Origin: a bacterium
GTDB lineage: Bacteria > Hinthialibacterota > Hinthialibacteria > Hinthialibacterales > Hinthialibacteraceae
Direction of reading: 5' to 3'
Assembly: GCA_016125385.1 (NCBI GenBank)
Contig: WGLV01000043.1
Span: 48,050-112,049 of the forward strand
Length of the DNA stretch: 64,000 nt
In this document: positions 44,327 through 54,087 of the stretch, piece by piece
Position numbering within the stretch: the stretch's first letter is position 1
Layout: every line of letters begins with the position of its first letter
Translations under genes and position numbers: made by a program
Notes under the pieces: generated by a model
Database searches by the model: none
The model's input: only the letters and a program-made list of their open reading frames with translations
What the model was told of the DNA's origin: nothing

Positions 44327-45886
44327 ATGAAAAAATTCTGGTTCCGAATGGCTCTGGCGGGTTGCCTTGCGGCGGCTCTGGCCACGCCCGCGACGTGGGC
44401 GAACGTCAAATTGAACGCCCTGTTCAACGACAACGCCGTATTGCAGCGGGGCGAGGCGATTCCCGTCTGGGGATGGGCCGATCCCGGTGAAAAGATCACC
44501 GTTCAGATCGACAGGCAGAAGGCGTCAACCAAGGCCGATCAGGACGGCAAGTGGATGGTCAAGCTGAAGTCGATGAAAGAGGGCGGCCCTTACGAACTGA
44601 AAGTCGCCGGAAATAACGAAATCACGCTGAAAAACATCATGATCGGCGAAGTGTGGGTCTGCAGCGGCCAGTCAAACATGCAGTGGCGCGTAGGCGACGT
44701 CAACAACGCTGAGTATGAAGTCGCGCACGCCTGGTATCCCAACATCCGCCTGTTTTACGTGCCGCGCGTCGCAGCCGGCGCTCCGCAGGACAACGTCAAC
44801 GCGTCGTGGGACGTGTGCTCGCCGGATACCATCCCCAACTTTTCAGCGGTGGCGTATTTCTTCGGCCGCGAGCTGAACGAACGCCTGAACGTACCGATCG
44901 GGCTGATCCACACCTCGTGGGGCGGCACACCGGCCGAGTCATGGACCAGTGAAGAATTTTTGAGCGGCAATCCTGAACTCGAACATTACACCGCCAACGA
45001 GCGTGAACAGCTGGCCAAAGTCGACCAGACCTACGCCGACTTCCAGAAAAAATTCGCCGACTGGGTCGAGCGCGCCAAGGCAGCCGAAGCCCACGGCGAA
45101 GTGGTTCCTGAAGCGCCCGGCGTCCCCGGCGACTACCGCCGCAATCCGTGGCGGCCCACCAGCCTGTATAACGCCATGATCGCCCCGCTGATTCCCTGCG
45201 CTTTCCGGGGCGCCATCTGGTATCAGGGCGAATCGAACGCCGACCGCGCCATTGAATACCGCACCCTGTTCCCCGAGATGATCAAATCGTGGCGCGCCAA
45301 CTGGGATCAGGGCGATTTCCCCTTCTATTTCGTACAACTGGCCAATTTCAACGCGAACGGCAAATGGCCCGAGCTGCGCGAGGCGCAGACGATGACGCTG
45401 TCGCTGCCCCACACCGGCATGGCGGTCATCATCGACATCGGCGACCCCTATGACATCCATCCCCGCAACAAGCAGGAAGTCGGACGCCGTCTGGCGTTGA
45501 ACGCGCTGGCGCAGGATTACGGCTACGATCTGGAATACTCCGGCCCGATGTACAAGTCGATGAGCAAAGACGGTTCGTCGATCGTGCTCAGCTTCGACCA
45601 CGCCGAGAGCGGCCTGGTGGCGGGTCCGCGCATGGATGAGGCCTACGTGCGGCGCGCCTCGCGCAACGGCGGCGGAGACGGCGTGCTGCGCGGCTTTGAG
45701 ATCGCGGGCTCCGACGGCGCGTATCATCCCGCCAACGCCGAGATCAAAGACGGTAAGGTCGTGGTGAGCAGCCCCGAGGTCTCCGATCCGGTCAACGCGC
45801 GCTACGCGTGGAAAGACAACCCGGACGAGGCCAATCTGTACAACCGCGCCGGCCTGCCCGCCTCCCCCTTCCGCACCGGAGAATAA
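44327..45886 (+). CDS. Sialate O-acetylesterase-like carbohydrate esterase (SASA)
   Basis: A 519-residue secreted SGNH-type esterase with a Sec signal (about 1-25). An N-terminal beta domain (about 28-105) precedes the SASA domain, whose catalytic Ser116 is in CSGQSNMQW; IWYQGESNA is the second conserved block, and DIGDPYDIHPRNKQEVGRRLA supplies the catalytic Asp-x-x-His. Members remove O-acetyl groups from sialic acids or other glycans. GGGAGG spaced six bases supports the ATG at 44327 over 44324. It is divergent from the ThuA-DUF1080 gene. Confidence 0.93.
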   Translation: MKKFWFRMALAGCLAAALATPATWANVKLNALFNDNAVLQRGEAIPVWGWADPGEKITVQIDRQKASTKADQDGKWMVKLKSMKEGGPYELKVAGNNEITLKNIMIGEVWVCSGQSNMQWRVGDVNNAEYEVAHAWYPNIRLFYVPRVAAGAPQDNVNASWDVCSPDTIPNFSAVAYFFGRELNERLNVPIGLIHTSWGGTPAESWTSEEFLSGNPELEHYTANEREQLAKVDQTYADFQKKFADWVERAKAAEAHGEVVPEAPGVPGDYRRNPWRPTSLYNAMIAPLIPCAFRGAIWYQGESNADRAIEYRTLFPEMIKSWRANWDQGDFPFYFVQLANFNANGKWPELREAQTMTLSLPHTGMAVIIDIGDPYDIHPRNKQEVGRRLALNALAQDYGYDLEYSGPMYKSMSKDGSSIVLSFDHAESGLVAGPRMDEAYVRRASRNGGGDGVLRGFEIAGSDGAYHPANAEIKDGKVVVSSPEVSDPVNARYAWKDNPDEANLYNRAGLPASPFRTGE

Positions 45887-45920
45887 TTTCTAAATCGTTT
45901 CAGCAATCACCTGAACGTAA

Positions 45921-45955
45921 AACGGGGCCGGATTTTTCCGGCCCCGTTCTCGTTT
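45921..45955 (+). terminator. Terminator between acetylesterase and isomerase genes
   Basis: AACGGGGCCGG-ATTTTT-CCGGCCCCGTT, an 11-bp perfect stem followed by CTCGTTTT. It lies between convergent genes. Confidence 0.88.
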
Positions 45956-45975
45956 TGACGCTGATTGGTTTCCGT

Positions 45976-46851
45976 TTATTTCTGATACCGCTTGAGCAGG
46001 TCGACGCAGGCCTTCGTGCCGTCCTTCTCGCTCATGCGGTTCCCCTCAAACTCGACGCCGATGTACTTGTGATAGCCCGCGTCGAAGACGATGCGCAGCA
46101 TCTTCTCGTAATCGATGGTGGTTTCGTTGCCGTCGGGGCCGAAGTCGTAACACTTGGCGCTGACCGCGCGGGCGAAGGGCATCAGCATCTTGACCGCCTC
46201 GTACTTGTCGACCTCTTTGGGGAAGTTGCCGAAGTCGGGCAACGTGCCGAAGTTATCCTCGCCCACCATCTCGACCAGGCCAACCAGCCATTTGGGATCG
46301 GCGGTGCGGCTCCAGTGGTTTTCAACAATCACGTTCAGGCCGTACTGGCGGGCGTACTGGCTGAGTTCATAAAAGCTCGCCGCCGAAGCCTTCATGTCTT
46401 CTTCGGGCGAAACGTTCTCGCCGCCCGAGTTGCAGCGGATGGAATGGCAGCCCAGTACGGCGGCGATGTCGGCCCACTTGCGATGGTTGATCACCGCCTG
46501 GCGGCGAACCTTGAAATCGGGGTTCGACATGTCGCCTTCAGAGTCGCACATGATCAGCAGAATGGGGATGCCCACGTCGGCGGCGCGCTTGGAGAGCTCT
46601 TTGCAGTACGAGTCGGTGGGAGAAGGAAAGAACTGGTTGACCAGTTCGACGCCCTGACCGCCCGCTTCGACGGCGAGACGGGGGTGATCGAGCTGGGTCA
46701 CTTCGCCCGCGAAGGTCATTTTGTGAAACGACCAGGTGGCGACGGATATCTTGAACTCTTCCTTGAACGGCGCGGCGGACGCGGTCTGTCCGATGGCGCC
46801 GGCGGCGATGGCGGCTGCGCTGGCGGTCTTCATAAACGTTCTCCTTTGCAT
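45976..46851 (-). CDS. Tat-exported sugar phosphate isomerase/epimerase family (TIM barrel)
   Basis: A 291-residue protein with a twin-arginine-type signal (QRRTFMKTASAAAIAAGA). The mature part is a xylose-isomerase-like TIM barrel (AP endonuclease family 2 fold): FSVATWSFHKMTFAGEVTQL-like first strand, GVELVNQFFPS, NVIVENHWSRT and GVEFEGN as the metal-ligand strands. The Glu in VEFEG and VIVEN probably bind the metal. Export of this family is typical of Planctomycetes and relatives, where it works on sugars in the periplasm. Substrate unknown. Confidence 0.87.
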   Translation of the reverse strand: MQRRTFMKTASAAAIAAGAIGQTASAAPFKEEFKISVATWSFHKMTFAGEVTQLDHPRLAVEAGGQGVELVNQFFPSPTDSYCKELSKRAADVGIPILLIMCDSEGDMSNPDFKVRRQAVINHRKWADIAAVLGCHSIRCNSGGENVSPEEDMKASAASFYELSQYARQYGLNVIVENHWSRTADPKWLVGLVEMVGEDNFGTLPDFGNFPKEVDKYEAVKMLMPFARAVSAKCYDFGPDGNETTIDYEKMLRIVFDAGYHKYIGVEFEGNRMSEKDGTKACVDLLKRYQK

Positions 46852-47008
46852 GGCGTACTCCTTTGGCGTTGCTTGGTATTCGCTTTCACGGCTGAAGCGC
46901 GGAGCGGCGGGAGACGGGAAAGACCCGCGCGGTCCGGAAGAGTCAGGAGCGTTATAGGCGAATCAGCCTATTATCAGAAAATATGCCGCGCCAGCCAAGT
47001 GGGAGAGG

Positions 47009-47995
47009 TCAGCCCGCGTTATTCATCCCGGGCGTTTCGGCGGGATGCTCGATCGCCTCGACCGCCGGGGCGAAGCGGTGCGAACAGGCGGTCAGCGTCA
47101 CCAGCCCCACCGCCACCGCGAACCACAACGTGCAGACCCGGATCAGAAACGTGGCCGACAGCGCCACGCCGCGCGGGACCTCCAGCAGCAGAATCAACAA
47201 TCCGCCGATGGCGCCCTCGGTGGGCCCGATGCCCCCCGGCGTCATCAACAGCGCGCCGAGAATGGTGGCGAAGGCGTAGATAAACGTCGCGGAAAAGAGC
47301 GGGACGGGGTTGCCGAATCCACGCATCACAAAATAAAACGCCAGGCACTCAAGAAACCATGACCCCAGGCTGATGAGCGTCGCCCAGAGCAGCGGCTTTG
47401 GCGCGATCAGCTTATACGCGCTTTCATAGGCGATCAGCAGTTTCTCCGCGTGATGACCGATTTTGGGGAACGTTTCAATCCAGACGATAAGGCGCTCGAT
47501 GAAAGATCGCCAACTCACCAGTACCAGAATCGCCGCGACCACCGCCACCGACCCGCCGAACACCAGCGCGCCGTTGGGCAACAGCGTAACGCCCAGCAGC
47601 GCCATCAGCAGAAAAGCGATGAAATCGGTCAGGCGCTCGGCGAGTACGATCGGCGCCGTCTTGCTGATGGGATCGCCGTTAACGCTTTTGACCAGGTATG
47701 ACTTGAAAACCTCGCCAAACTTGCCCGGAGTGGCCGACATCACCATGCCCGACAGAAAAATCTGAAACGAAACCAAACGCGAGACCGGAATCTCAAGAAT
47801 AGAGAGATAATAGTGCCACTTGGTGAAGCGGATCAGGTAGTTGCCGAAGGCGAGCGACAGGCAGAGCGGCAGGTAGATCCAGTGAAAGCGCGAAAACGCG
47901 TCGAGAATGCGCTCCCACCCCACCCAGACGCTGGCGCCGAGATACAACGCGGCGGCGATGGCGATAGTCAACAGAATTTTCTTTTGCAGGTTCAT
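47009..47995 (-). CDS. UPF0104/AglD-MprF-type integral membrane protein
   Basis: A 328-residue protein with about eight membrane segments. TPGKFGEVFKSYLVKSV (about 90) and the later TPGGIGPTEGAIGGLLILLL are the two hallmark loops of the lysylphosphatidylglycerol synthase transmembrane region (YbhN, AglD). Members act in lipid-linked transfer or flipping; no catalytic aminoacyl domain follows, so the protein is membrane-only. A glycolipid or surface-glycan role is plausible. The gene stands alone on the minus strand. Confidence 0.85.
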   Translation of the reverse strand: MNLQKKILLTIAIAAALYLGASVWVGWERILDAFSRFHWIYLPLCLSLAFGNYLIRFTKWHYYLSILEIPVSRLVSFQIFLSGMVMSATPGKFGEVFKSYLVKSVNGDPISKTAPIVLAERLTDFIAFLLMALLGVTLLPNGALVFGGSVAVVAAILVLVSWRSFIERLIVWIETFPKIGHHAEKLLIAYESAYKLIAPKPLLWATLISLGSWFLECLAFYFVMRGFGNPVPLFSATFIYAFATILGALLMTPGGIGPTEGAIGGLLILLLEVPRGVALSATFLIRVCTLWFAVAVGLVTLTACSHRFAPAVEAIEHPAETPGMNNAG

Positions 47996-48207
47996 TTCTT
48001 ATTGGACATTCGGTTGAAGTGATGAGCCGCGAGGGGCCCTGAACTGTCTATACGCATCGCCCCCCCCGATCAACCCCAATGGATGATCCACAACCGGGCG
48101 GCGGCGGCGCATGACGGCGTTCGATACGCCTTCAAATCGCCTCTCGCTCATAATACTCTTTTAAGTTATGATTGTTTATAAACTATGTCGATTACTGGAT
48201 TGACACA

Positions 48208-50556
48208 ATGATTCGAATTCGGGGACCTGTTGTTTCTATCTCTATTTGTACGCTGATTTTCACGCTGACGCTGATCGGGCATGCGGCTGAAGACGCCGCG
48301 CCGAGCCTGCCGCCCCCCTCCAGCGAGACGGTTTCGTATCTCAAAGACGTCAAGCCGATCCTTCAACGCAGCTGCGTGCAATGCCATAACGCCAAACTGC
48401 AGATGGGCGATCTGTTGCTGACCTCGCGCGAGGCGGTTCTCAAAGGCGGCGCGAAGGGAGCCGTGGTCAAACCAGGCGACAGCGAAAACAGCCGGCTGAT
48501 CCACCTCGTGGCGGGGACCGATCCCGAATTGGCGATGCCGCTCTCAGGAACGCGCCTGACGCCGGAGGAAGTCGGCGTTTTGCGCGCGTGGATCGATCAG
48601 GGGCTGGTGTGGGATGATGATTCCGCACAGGAAGAATGGATGCCTCAACTGGCGCCGCGACGTCCCGAATTGCCCGCCGCAAGCGACACAGCCATCGTCA
48701 ATCCGATCGATCGTCTGTTACAGCCCTATTACGAAGAACACGGCGTCGATTCAGGCGCCGCCGTCGATGACCGCCTGTTAATCCGCCGCATGTATCTGGA
48801 TGTGGTGGGTCTGTTGCCGCCGCCCGATGAGACGCGCGCATTCATCGCCAGCGACGCCCCTGACAAAGTCGAAGCGCTGGCCGGCCAGTTGCTCGATCGA
48901 AACGAAGCCTACGCCGATCACTGGCTGGCCTTCTGGAACGACCTGCTGCGCAATGAATATCGCGGGACGGGATTTATCGACGACGGCCGCCGCCAGATCA
49001 CCCATTGGCTGCGCCAGTCGCTGGTTGAAAACAAACCTTACGATCACATGGTCTCTGAACTGATCGATCCGGTCACCGGTTCAGAAGGCTTCATCAAGGG
49101 CATCGTCTGGCGCGGCGCGGTCAACGCCAGCCAGACGCCGGAGATGCAGGCCGCGCAAAACATCTCTCAATCGTTTCTGGGCATCAACCTCAAATGCGCC
49201 TCGTGTCACGACAGCTTCATCAATCACTGGAAGCTGAAGGATTCTTACGGCATGGCGGCGATTTTTTCAGAGAAGCCGCTTGAGATCGTTCGGTGCGACT
49301 CGCCCACCGGGCGCATGGCGGAAGTGAAGTTTCTCTACTCCGAACTGGGGAGCATCGACGCAAACGCGCCGGTTAAAGACCGCCGCCGCCAACTCGCTGA
49401 ACTGCTCGTCTCAAAAGAGAACGGCCGCTTCTCCCGCACCATCGTCAACCGGCTGTGGGATCGGTTTTTCGGTCACGGCCTGGTCGAACCGATCGACGAT
49501 ATGGACGCCCGCCCCTGGAGCCCCGACGCGCTCGACTGGCTGGCCTCCGACCTCGCCGATCATGACTACGACCTCAAGAGAACAATCAAGTGGATCGTCA
49601 CCTCGCGCGCGTACCGGCGTCCCGCCGTCGATCGCTCCAGCGACCGGCAATACGTCTTTACCGGACCGCTGGTGAGACGCATGTCAGCGGAACAGTTCGT
49701 CGACTCGATCGCGGAGATATCAGGGATCGAACCGCCGCCGCCCGATTTCTTCTTCCAGCGCGATGGACGTGGACAGGGCGGACAGGCGCCGGAGTCGTTC
49801 ACCCACAAGATGGTGCGCTACTCCAGCGGACGTCTGGCGAGCGGAACGGCCACAGTGGAGGCGGACGTCTCGAACGCGGCGTGGATTCAACTGGCGGGAA
49901 CCGACAATCTCGACGGCCGCCTGCCCGCGAAAGCGGCCTGGATCGACGCCACGCTGAGCGGCCCCGCAGGAACGCTGCCGCTGACCGCGCTGAACTACAC
50001 GCGCGCCACCACTGCCGACGGCGCCGCGCCCGCGATCAAGCCGGGGCGGATCGAAACGCACACCCGTTCAACGATCGCATACCCCATCCCGCCCGGATAC
50101 GATCGCTTCACCGCGACGGTGAGTCTCGATCAGACGCCGGTCGTCGATGGCCGCACCCGGTTTGAAGCGCAGTTTTACGTTTTCGCGGGCGATCCCGGCA
50201 TCCGCGCCTCGCTGTTGCCCATCGACCCGTTGCAGAAGGCGCTGTCGCGGCCCAGCCGTGAACAGGTCGCCACCCGGCGCGACAGCCTGGCCACTACCCT
50301 GCAGGCGCTTGAGCTTTCCAATGGCGACACGCTGTTCGACGCCATCGAAAACGGCGCGCGTAACCTGATGCGCGAACATCCTGACTCAAACCAGACGCTG
50401 GTCGACAACCTGTTCTGGTCGGCGCTGAGCCGCGCTCCCGAGGATTTCGAAACCGGAGTGGCGAACGAGCTGATGAAAAGCGAATCGCCGCGCGAAGGCG
50501 TCGAAGACCTGCTCTGGATCGTCACCATGCTGCCCGAGTTCCAGTTGGTTTATTGA
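48208..50556 (+). CDS. PSCyt1/DUF1549/DUF1553 planctomycete-type cytochrome protein
   Basis: A 782-residue secreted protein. After a Sec signal (about 1-26) a PSCyt1-type domain carries the heme motif SCVQCH (Cys56, Cys59, His60), with GTDPELAMPLSG downstream, then DUF1549 (NPIDRLLQ, RRMYLDVVGLLPPP) with a CASCHD motif, and DUF1553 (QLAELLVSKENGRFSRTIVNRLWDRFFGHGLVEPIDD). These proteins are abundant in Planctomycetes and often paired with DUF1501, as here, 21 bases downstream. The function is not established; a redox role in periplasmic sugar oxidation has been proposed. The ATG at 48208 fits the signal peptide. Confidence 0.9.
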   Translation: MIRIRGPVVSISICTLIFTLTLIGHAAEDAAPSLPPPSSETVSYLKDVKPILQRSCVQCHNAKLQMGDLLLTSREAVLKGGAKGAVVKPGDSENSRLIHLVAGTDPELAMPLSGTRLTPEEVGVLRAWIDQGLVWDDDSAQEEWMPQLAPRRPELPAASDTAIVNPIDRLLQPYYEEHGVDSGAAVDDRLLIRRMYLDVVGLLPPPDETRAFIASDAPDKVEALAGQLLDRNEAYADHWLAFWNDLLRNEYRGTGFIDDGRRQITHWLRQSLVENKPYDHMVSELIDPVTGSEGFIKGIVWRGAVNASQTPEMQAAQNISQSFLGINLKCASCHDSFINHWKLKDSYGMAAIFSEKPLEIVRCDSPTGRMAEVKFLYSELGSIDANAPVKDRRRQLAELLVSKENGRFSRTIVNRLWDRFFGHGLVEPIDDMDARPWSPDALDWLASDLADHDYDLKRTIKWIVTSRAYRRPAVDRSSDRQYVFTGPLVRRMSAEQFVDSIAEISGIEPPPPDFFFQRDGRGQGGQAPESFTHKMVRYSSGRLASGTATVEADVSNAAWIQLAGTDNLDGRLPAKAAWIDATLSGPAGTLPLTALNYTRATTADGAAPAIKPGRIETHTRSTIAYPIPPGYDRFTATVSLDQTPVVDGRTRFEAQFYVFAGDPGIRASLLPIDPLQKALSRPSREQVATRRDSLATTLQALELSNGDTLFDAIENGARNLMREHPDSNQTLVDNLFWSALSRAPEDFETGVANELMKSESPREGVEDLLWIVTMLPEFQLVY

Positions 50557-50577
50557 ATTAAAAGGGAGACAAGTCAG

Positions 50578-52011
50578 ATGATACGATCAACCTCCAATAC
50601 CCGCCGCGATTTTCTCAAGACCGCTGGAGCGGCCGCGCTGTCGGCGATGGCGGCGGGCGCGCCCCGGCTCGCCAACGCGGCGACCGATCTGAACGCGCTG
50701 CACAAACCGACCGCCGACGCCATGATCGTTCTCTGGATGGCGGGCGGCATGGCGCATACCGAAACCTTCGATCCCAAACGCTACACGGAATTCACGCGGG
50801 GCATGAAACCGAACGATGTTTTGAGCACGTTTCCCGCGATCGACACGGCGGTGGACGGCATCCAGTTCTCGGAAGGGCTGGAACGGCTGGCCTCCGTGAT
50901 GGACCGGGGGACGCTGATCCGCAGTTTCCGCGCGGGCGATCTCGGCTTTATTCTTCATTCGCGGCATCAATATCACTGGCATACCGGATACGCCCCGCCG
51001 CTGACGGTGGCGGCGCCGCACATCGGAGCGGTTTTGTCTAAAACGCTGGGGCCGCGCGATCCCGCCGTACCCGCCTTCATCGACGTGGGCCAACGCTTTG
51101 AAGGCAACGGAGAAGCGGAGGAACTGCGCGCCTTTCATCAGGCGGGTTTTCTGGGCAGCGAGTTCGGCCCCTTTATGATTCCCGATCCCAATCAGGCGGT
51201 GGCGGCGGTCTCGCCGCCCGAAGGGATGACGCTGGACCGATTCAAAAACCGCGACGCGCTCTACCGGCGCATGGTTGAAAACAGTCCGATCAACCGGTAT
51301 GGCAGCAACTACCAGAAAGAATCGCTGCTGCGTTCTATGGATAACGCCTACCGGCTGTTGTCATCGCCGGCCGCCAAAGCGTTCGACCTCTCCCTTGAGC
51401 CGGAAGCCTCGTACAACACCTATAACACGAGCCGTTTCGGGCTGGGCTGTCTGCTGGCGCGGCGTCTGGTCGAAGCCGGCGCCCGTTTTATCGAAGTCAC
51501 CACAGAATACATTCCCTTCGAAGGCTGGGACACGCACGAAAACGGACACACCCGCGCCGCCAACCTCAAGAAGATGGTTGACGCACCCATCTCGCAACTG
51601 GTGCTCGATCTGGAAGAACGCGGCCTGCTCGACCGCACGCTGATCGTGGTCGCCAGCGAATTCAGCCGCGACATGATGGTGGAAGGCAAACCGGGCAATA
51701 AGGTGAAAGACCAGGTGGAAGTGCCGGACGTGATCGACGATCTGAAACACTACGGCATGCACCGGCATTTTACCGACGCGGGCTCGGTTCTGCTGTTCGG
51801 CGGCGGCGTGAAAAAAGGCTATTGTTATGGCCGCACCGCCGATGAACGTCCCTGCAAAATCGTGGAAAATCCGGTGGTGATGGAAGACCTTCATGCTACG
51901 CTGTATCACGCGATGGGGATACCGCCGACGTTGAGTTATGAGATCGAACAGCGCCCGTTTTACGTCACCCGCGACGCCAAGGGTAAGCCGGTGATGGATC
52001 TATTCGCCTGA
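50578..52011 (+). CDS. DUF1501 protein with Tat signal
   Basis: A 477-residue protein with a Tat signal (NTRRDFLKTAGAAALSAM). The DUF1501 alkaline-phosphatase/sulfatase-like fold is supported by MIVLWMAGGMAHTETFDPK, FSEGLERLASVMDRGTLIRSF and WDTHENGHTRAANLKKM, then FSRDMMVEG. Some family members bind metal, but the active site is not proven. It is paired with the upstream DUF1549/DUF1553 gene, in an operon with a good ribosome binding site (AAAGGGAG). Its last 12 bases overlap the convergent O-antigen-ligase gene. Confidence 0.92.
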   Translation: MIRSTSNTRRDFLKTAGAAALSAMAAGAPRLANAATDLNALHKPTADAMIVLWMAGGMAHTETFDPKRYTEFTRGMKPNDVLSTFPAIDTAVDGIQFSEGLERLASVMDRGTLIRSFRAGDLGFILHSRHQYHWHTGYAPPLTVAAPHIGAVLSKTLGPRDPAVPAFIDVGQRFEGNGEAEELRAFHQAGFLGSEFGPFMIPDPNQAVAAVSPPEGMTLDRFKNRDALYRRMVENSPINRYGSNYQKESLLRSMDNAYRLLSSPAAKAFDLSLEPEASYNTYNTSRFGLGCLLARRLVEAGARFIEVTTEYIPFEGWDTHENGHTRAANLKKMVDAPISQLVLDLEERGLLDRTLIVVASEFSRDMMVEGKPGNKVKDQVEVPDVIDDLKHYGMHRHFTDAGSVLLFGGGVKKGYCYGRTADERPCKIVENPVVMEDLHATLYHAMGIPPTLSYEIEQRPFYVTRDAKGKPVMDLFA

Positions 52012-54087
52012 CGCGCTCTGTTCCGGCTTCGCGTCGACTTGCGCCTTGATCCGGTCAATAATGACCAGCTGACTCCGCCCGTCGGCGATCTCCAGGCGGT
52101 ACATGTCCTCCGACGCCGCCATCCCTTTGTCGATGGTGCGTTGATACGCGGCGGCCGCTTCGTCCCACCGCCCCAGCGCGAAGTACGCCCGCCCGAGAAT
52201 ATGGGGATAAACCGGGTCGTACGGATCATCTTCTTCGCCCGCCTTCGCCCAGCGGATCGCCTCCTCCAGCGCCTTGACCGACATCATCGGAAAGGGCGGT
52301 GTTCCCTGCGGAAAGTAATCGGGTTTTCCCAGCGTTTCCGCCATCTGCAACTGATTCGTCGCCAGGTTCATCAGCGAGGCGGTGAAATTGGGTTGCATCT
52401 CCTGCAAGGCGGCGTAATCGCGTTGCGCCTGATCGAAGTCGAGCGCCTTGTTGTAAGCCAACGCCGAATAAAAATAACTCTCTACCCGGCTCGGCGAGAG
52501 TTCCATCGCGCGGCGGAAGCAGTAGAGCGATTTTTCCATCACCTCGCGGTTGTCGGCCCGGCTGGCGTCGTTCCGCGTTTCAGTGAATAAGATATCCTTG
52601 CCCGATTGAATCAACCGGTCTCCCGCGTAGAATCGAACGGAATAGAAGAGAATCATCGGAGCGAGCAGCGGCGCCAGCATCCAGAGCGTGACGTGAGTCC
52701 AGTTGATGCGGGAACGGGCGGGTACGCCGCGTCGCGCGGCGGCGCCGGCCAGTACGCCCGCGAAACTCCACAACAGCCAGGCGTCGGGGGGATAGCGCAA
52801 CGTCACGGTGAACAGGTTGTGCGTCCAGATCGCGATCATCCCCATCAGCAGGCCCAACGCCGCGCCCTCCCGGCGCGGGCTTTCACGTAAAAAGCGCAGC
52901 GCCATGAACACGGTACAGCCAAACAGCAGGGCGTAGAGCGCCAGCCCAAACCCACCGGTTTCAGCAAGAATCTGGAGAAATTCGTCATGCGCGTGTTCGA
53001 CGTGAAAACGCCGGAAGGGGTACATCTCGGCCAGCGCCTTGTCTCTCACCTCATGAAAATGAAGCGCATAGGTCCCCAGGCCGCGTCCGGTCAGCGGCGC
53101 GGTACGCCAGAGGTCGATCGCGCCCTTGTAATAATACAGGCGCGTTTGAACCGACTGATCGCGGGTGAGATTTTCAAATCGTTGAGCGAAGGCGATCGCC
53201 TGTTCGCGGAAAAACAATCCACACGCCGCGCCAAGAATCAACACGATCAACGCGCCCGCGGCGGCGGCGCGCGCCAGCACGGCGCGCATCGGCAGACCAC
53301 GCACGCGGCGCTCCCGCAACATCATCCAGCCCACTGATAACCCCAGCGCCGCGAATGCCGCCGCCCAACCGCCCCGGCTGTACGTAAAAAACAGCGCGAA
53401 CAGGTGAGCGATAAACAACGCCGCCAGCATAAAGCGCTTCAGGCCGCGTGAATCCCACGCCAGCGTCAGCGTCAGGGGAATCACGCCGAGCAGATAACCC
53501 GCCAGATAATCGGGATTACACAGAGATGATCCCACGCGGTGAAGGGTGGAGCCTTCGGGCGTGAAGGTATCCCAATCCATTGAAATGAAGGGCGGTTCAT
53601 AACCCGCCGCCTGCGACAGGGCGTAAAGCGTCGCCAGCGCGGAGACGAAAACCGTTAACCCGATAAAGCGGTCAAACCTTTCGCGGCGGTTCATCAGCGA
53701 AAAAGCGAGATAAAACGCCCCGAGGTACGACGCCCAGCGGATCCACTCCAGCCAGGCGCGCGGATGGCCCGAAATCAACACCGCCGAACAGAACAGATAC
53801 GCCAGCAGCGCCCAGAAGGCGAACGTAATCATACGCGATTGAGGCGCGGCGCGGCGCTCGGCCCATAACAGAAACGGCCTCGCCAGCAAGAGCAACGCCA
53901 CCGGTACCTGAAGCGCGGGTTCCTTCAGCGTGGCGCTGTCGGTTCCCAGTTTGCTGAACAGCAATGGAACCAGCAGCACGGGCGTTAGAAACAGCGCCTC
54001 CGCGCCCAGCGCGATCCAGCGGCGCCAGCCCGCTTCGCTCGGCAGGTTCGGTGGAGTGTGGATCGATGGAGAGCCTGATTCGATCAT
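52000..54087 (-). CDS. O-antigen ligase/Wzy-type membrane protein with TPR tail
   Basis: A 695-residue protein with about ten or more membrane segments (about 30-470). The Wzy_C-type segment FFTYSRGGWAAAFAALGLSV and a large periplasmic loop containing GRGLGTYALHFHEVRD and HAHDEFLQILAETGGFGLAL are classic. From about residue 510 the chain is soluble and TPR-like (CFRRAMELSPSRVESYFYSAL, YPHILGRAYFALGRWDEAAAAY). It joins or polymerises surface glycan at the periplasmic face. The start overlaps the histidine-kinase stop by four bases. Confidence 0.87.
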   Translation of the reverse strand: MIESGSPSIHTPPNLPSEAGWRRWIALGAEALFLTPVLLVPLLFSKLGTDSATLKEPALQVPVALLLLARPFLLWAERRAAPQSRMITFAFWALLAYLFCSAVLISGHPRAWLEWIRWASYLGAFYLAFSLMNRRERFDRFIGLTVFVSALATLYALSQAAGYEPPFISMDWDTFTPEGSTLHRVGSSLCNPDYLAGYLLGVIPLTLTLAWDSRGLKRFMLAALFIAHLFALFFTYSRGGWAAAFAALGLSVGWMMLRERRVRGLPMRAVLARAAAAGALIVLILGAACGLFFREQAIAFAQRFENLTRDQSVQTRLYYYKGAIDLWRTAPLTGRGLGTYALHFHEVRDKALAEMYPFRRFHVEHAHDEFLQILAETGGFGLALYALLFGCTVFMALRFLRESPRREGAALGLLMGMIAIWTHNLFTVTLRYPPDAWLLWSFAGVLAGAAARRGVPARSRINWTHVTLWMLAPLLAPMILFYSVRFYAGDRLIQSGKDILFTETRNDASRADNREVMEKSLYCFRRAMELSPSRVESYFYSALAYNKALDFDQAQRDYAALQEMQPNFTASLMNLATNQLQMAETLGKPDYFPQGTPPFPMMSVKALEEAIRWAKAGEEDDPYDPVYPHILGRAYFALGRWDEAAAAYQRTIDKGMAASEDMYRLEIADGRSQLVIIDRIKAQVDAKPEQSASGE

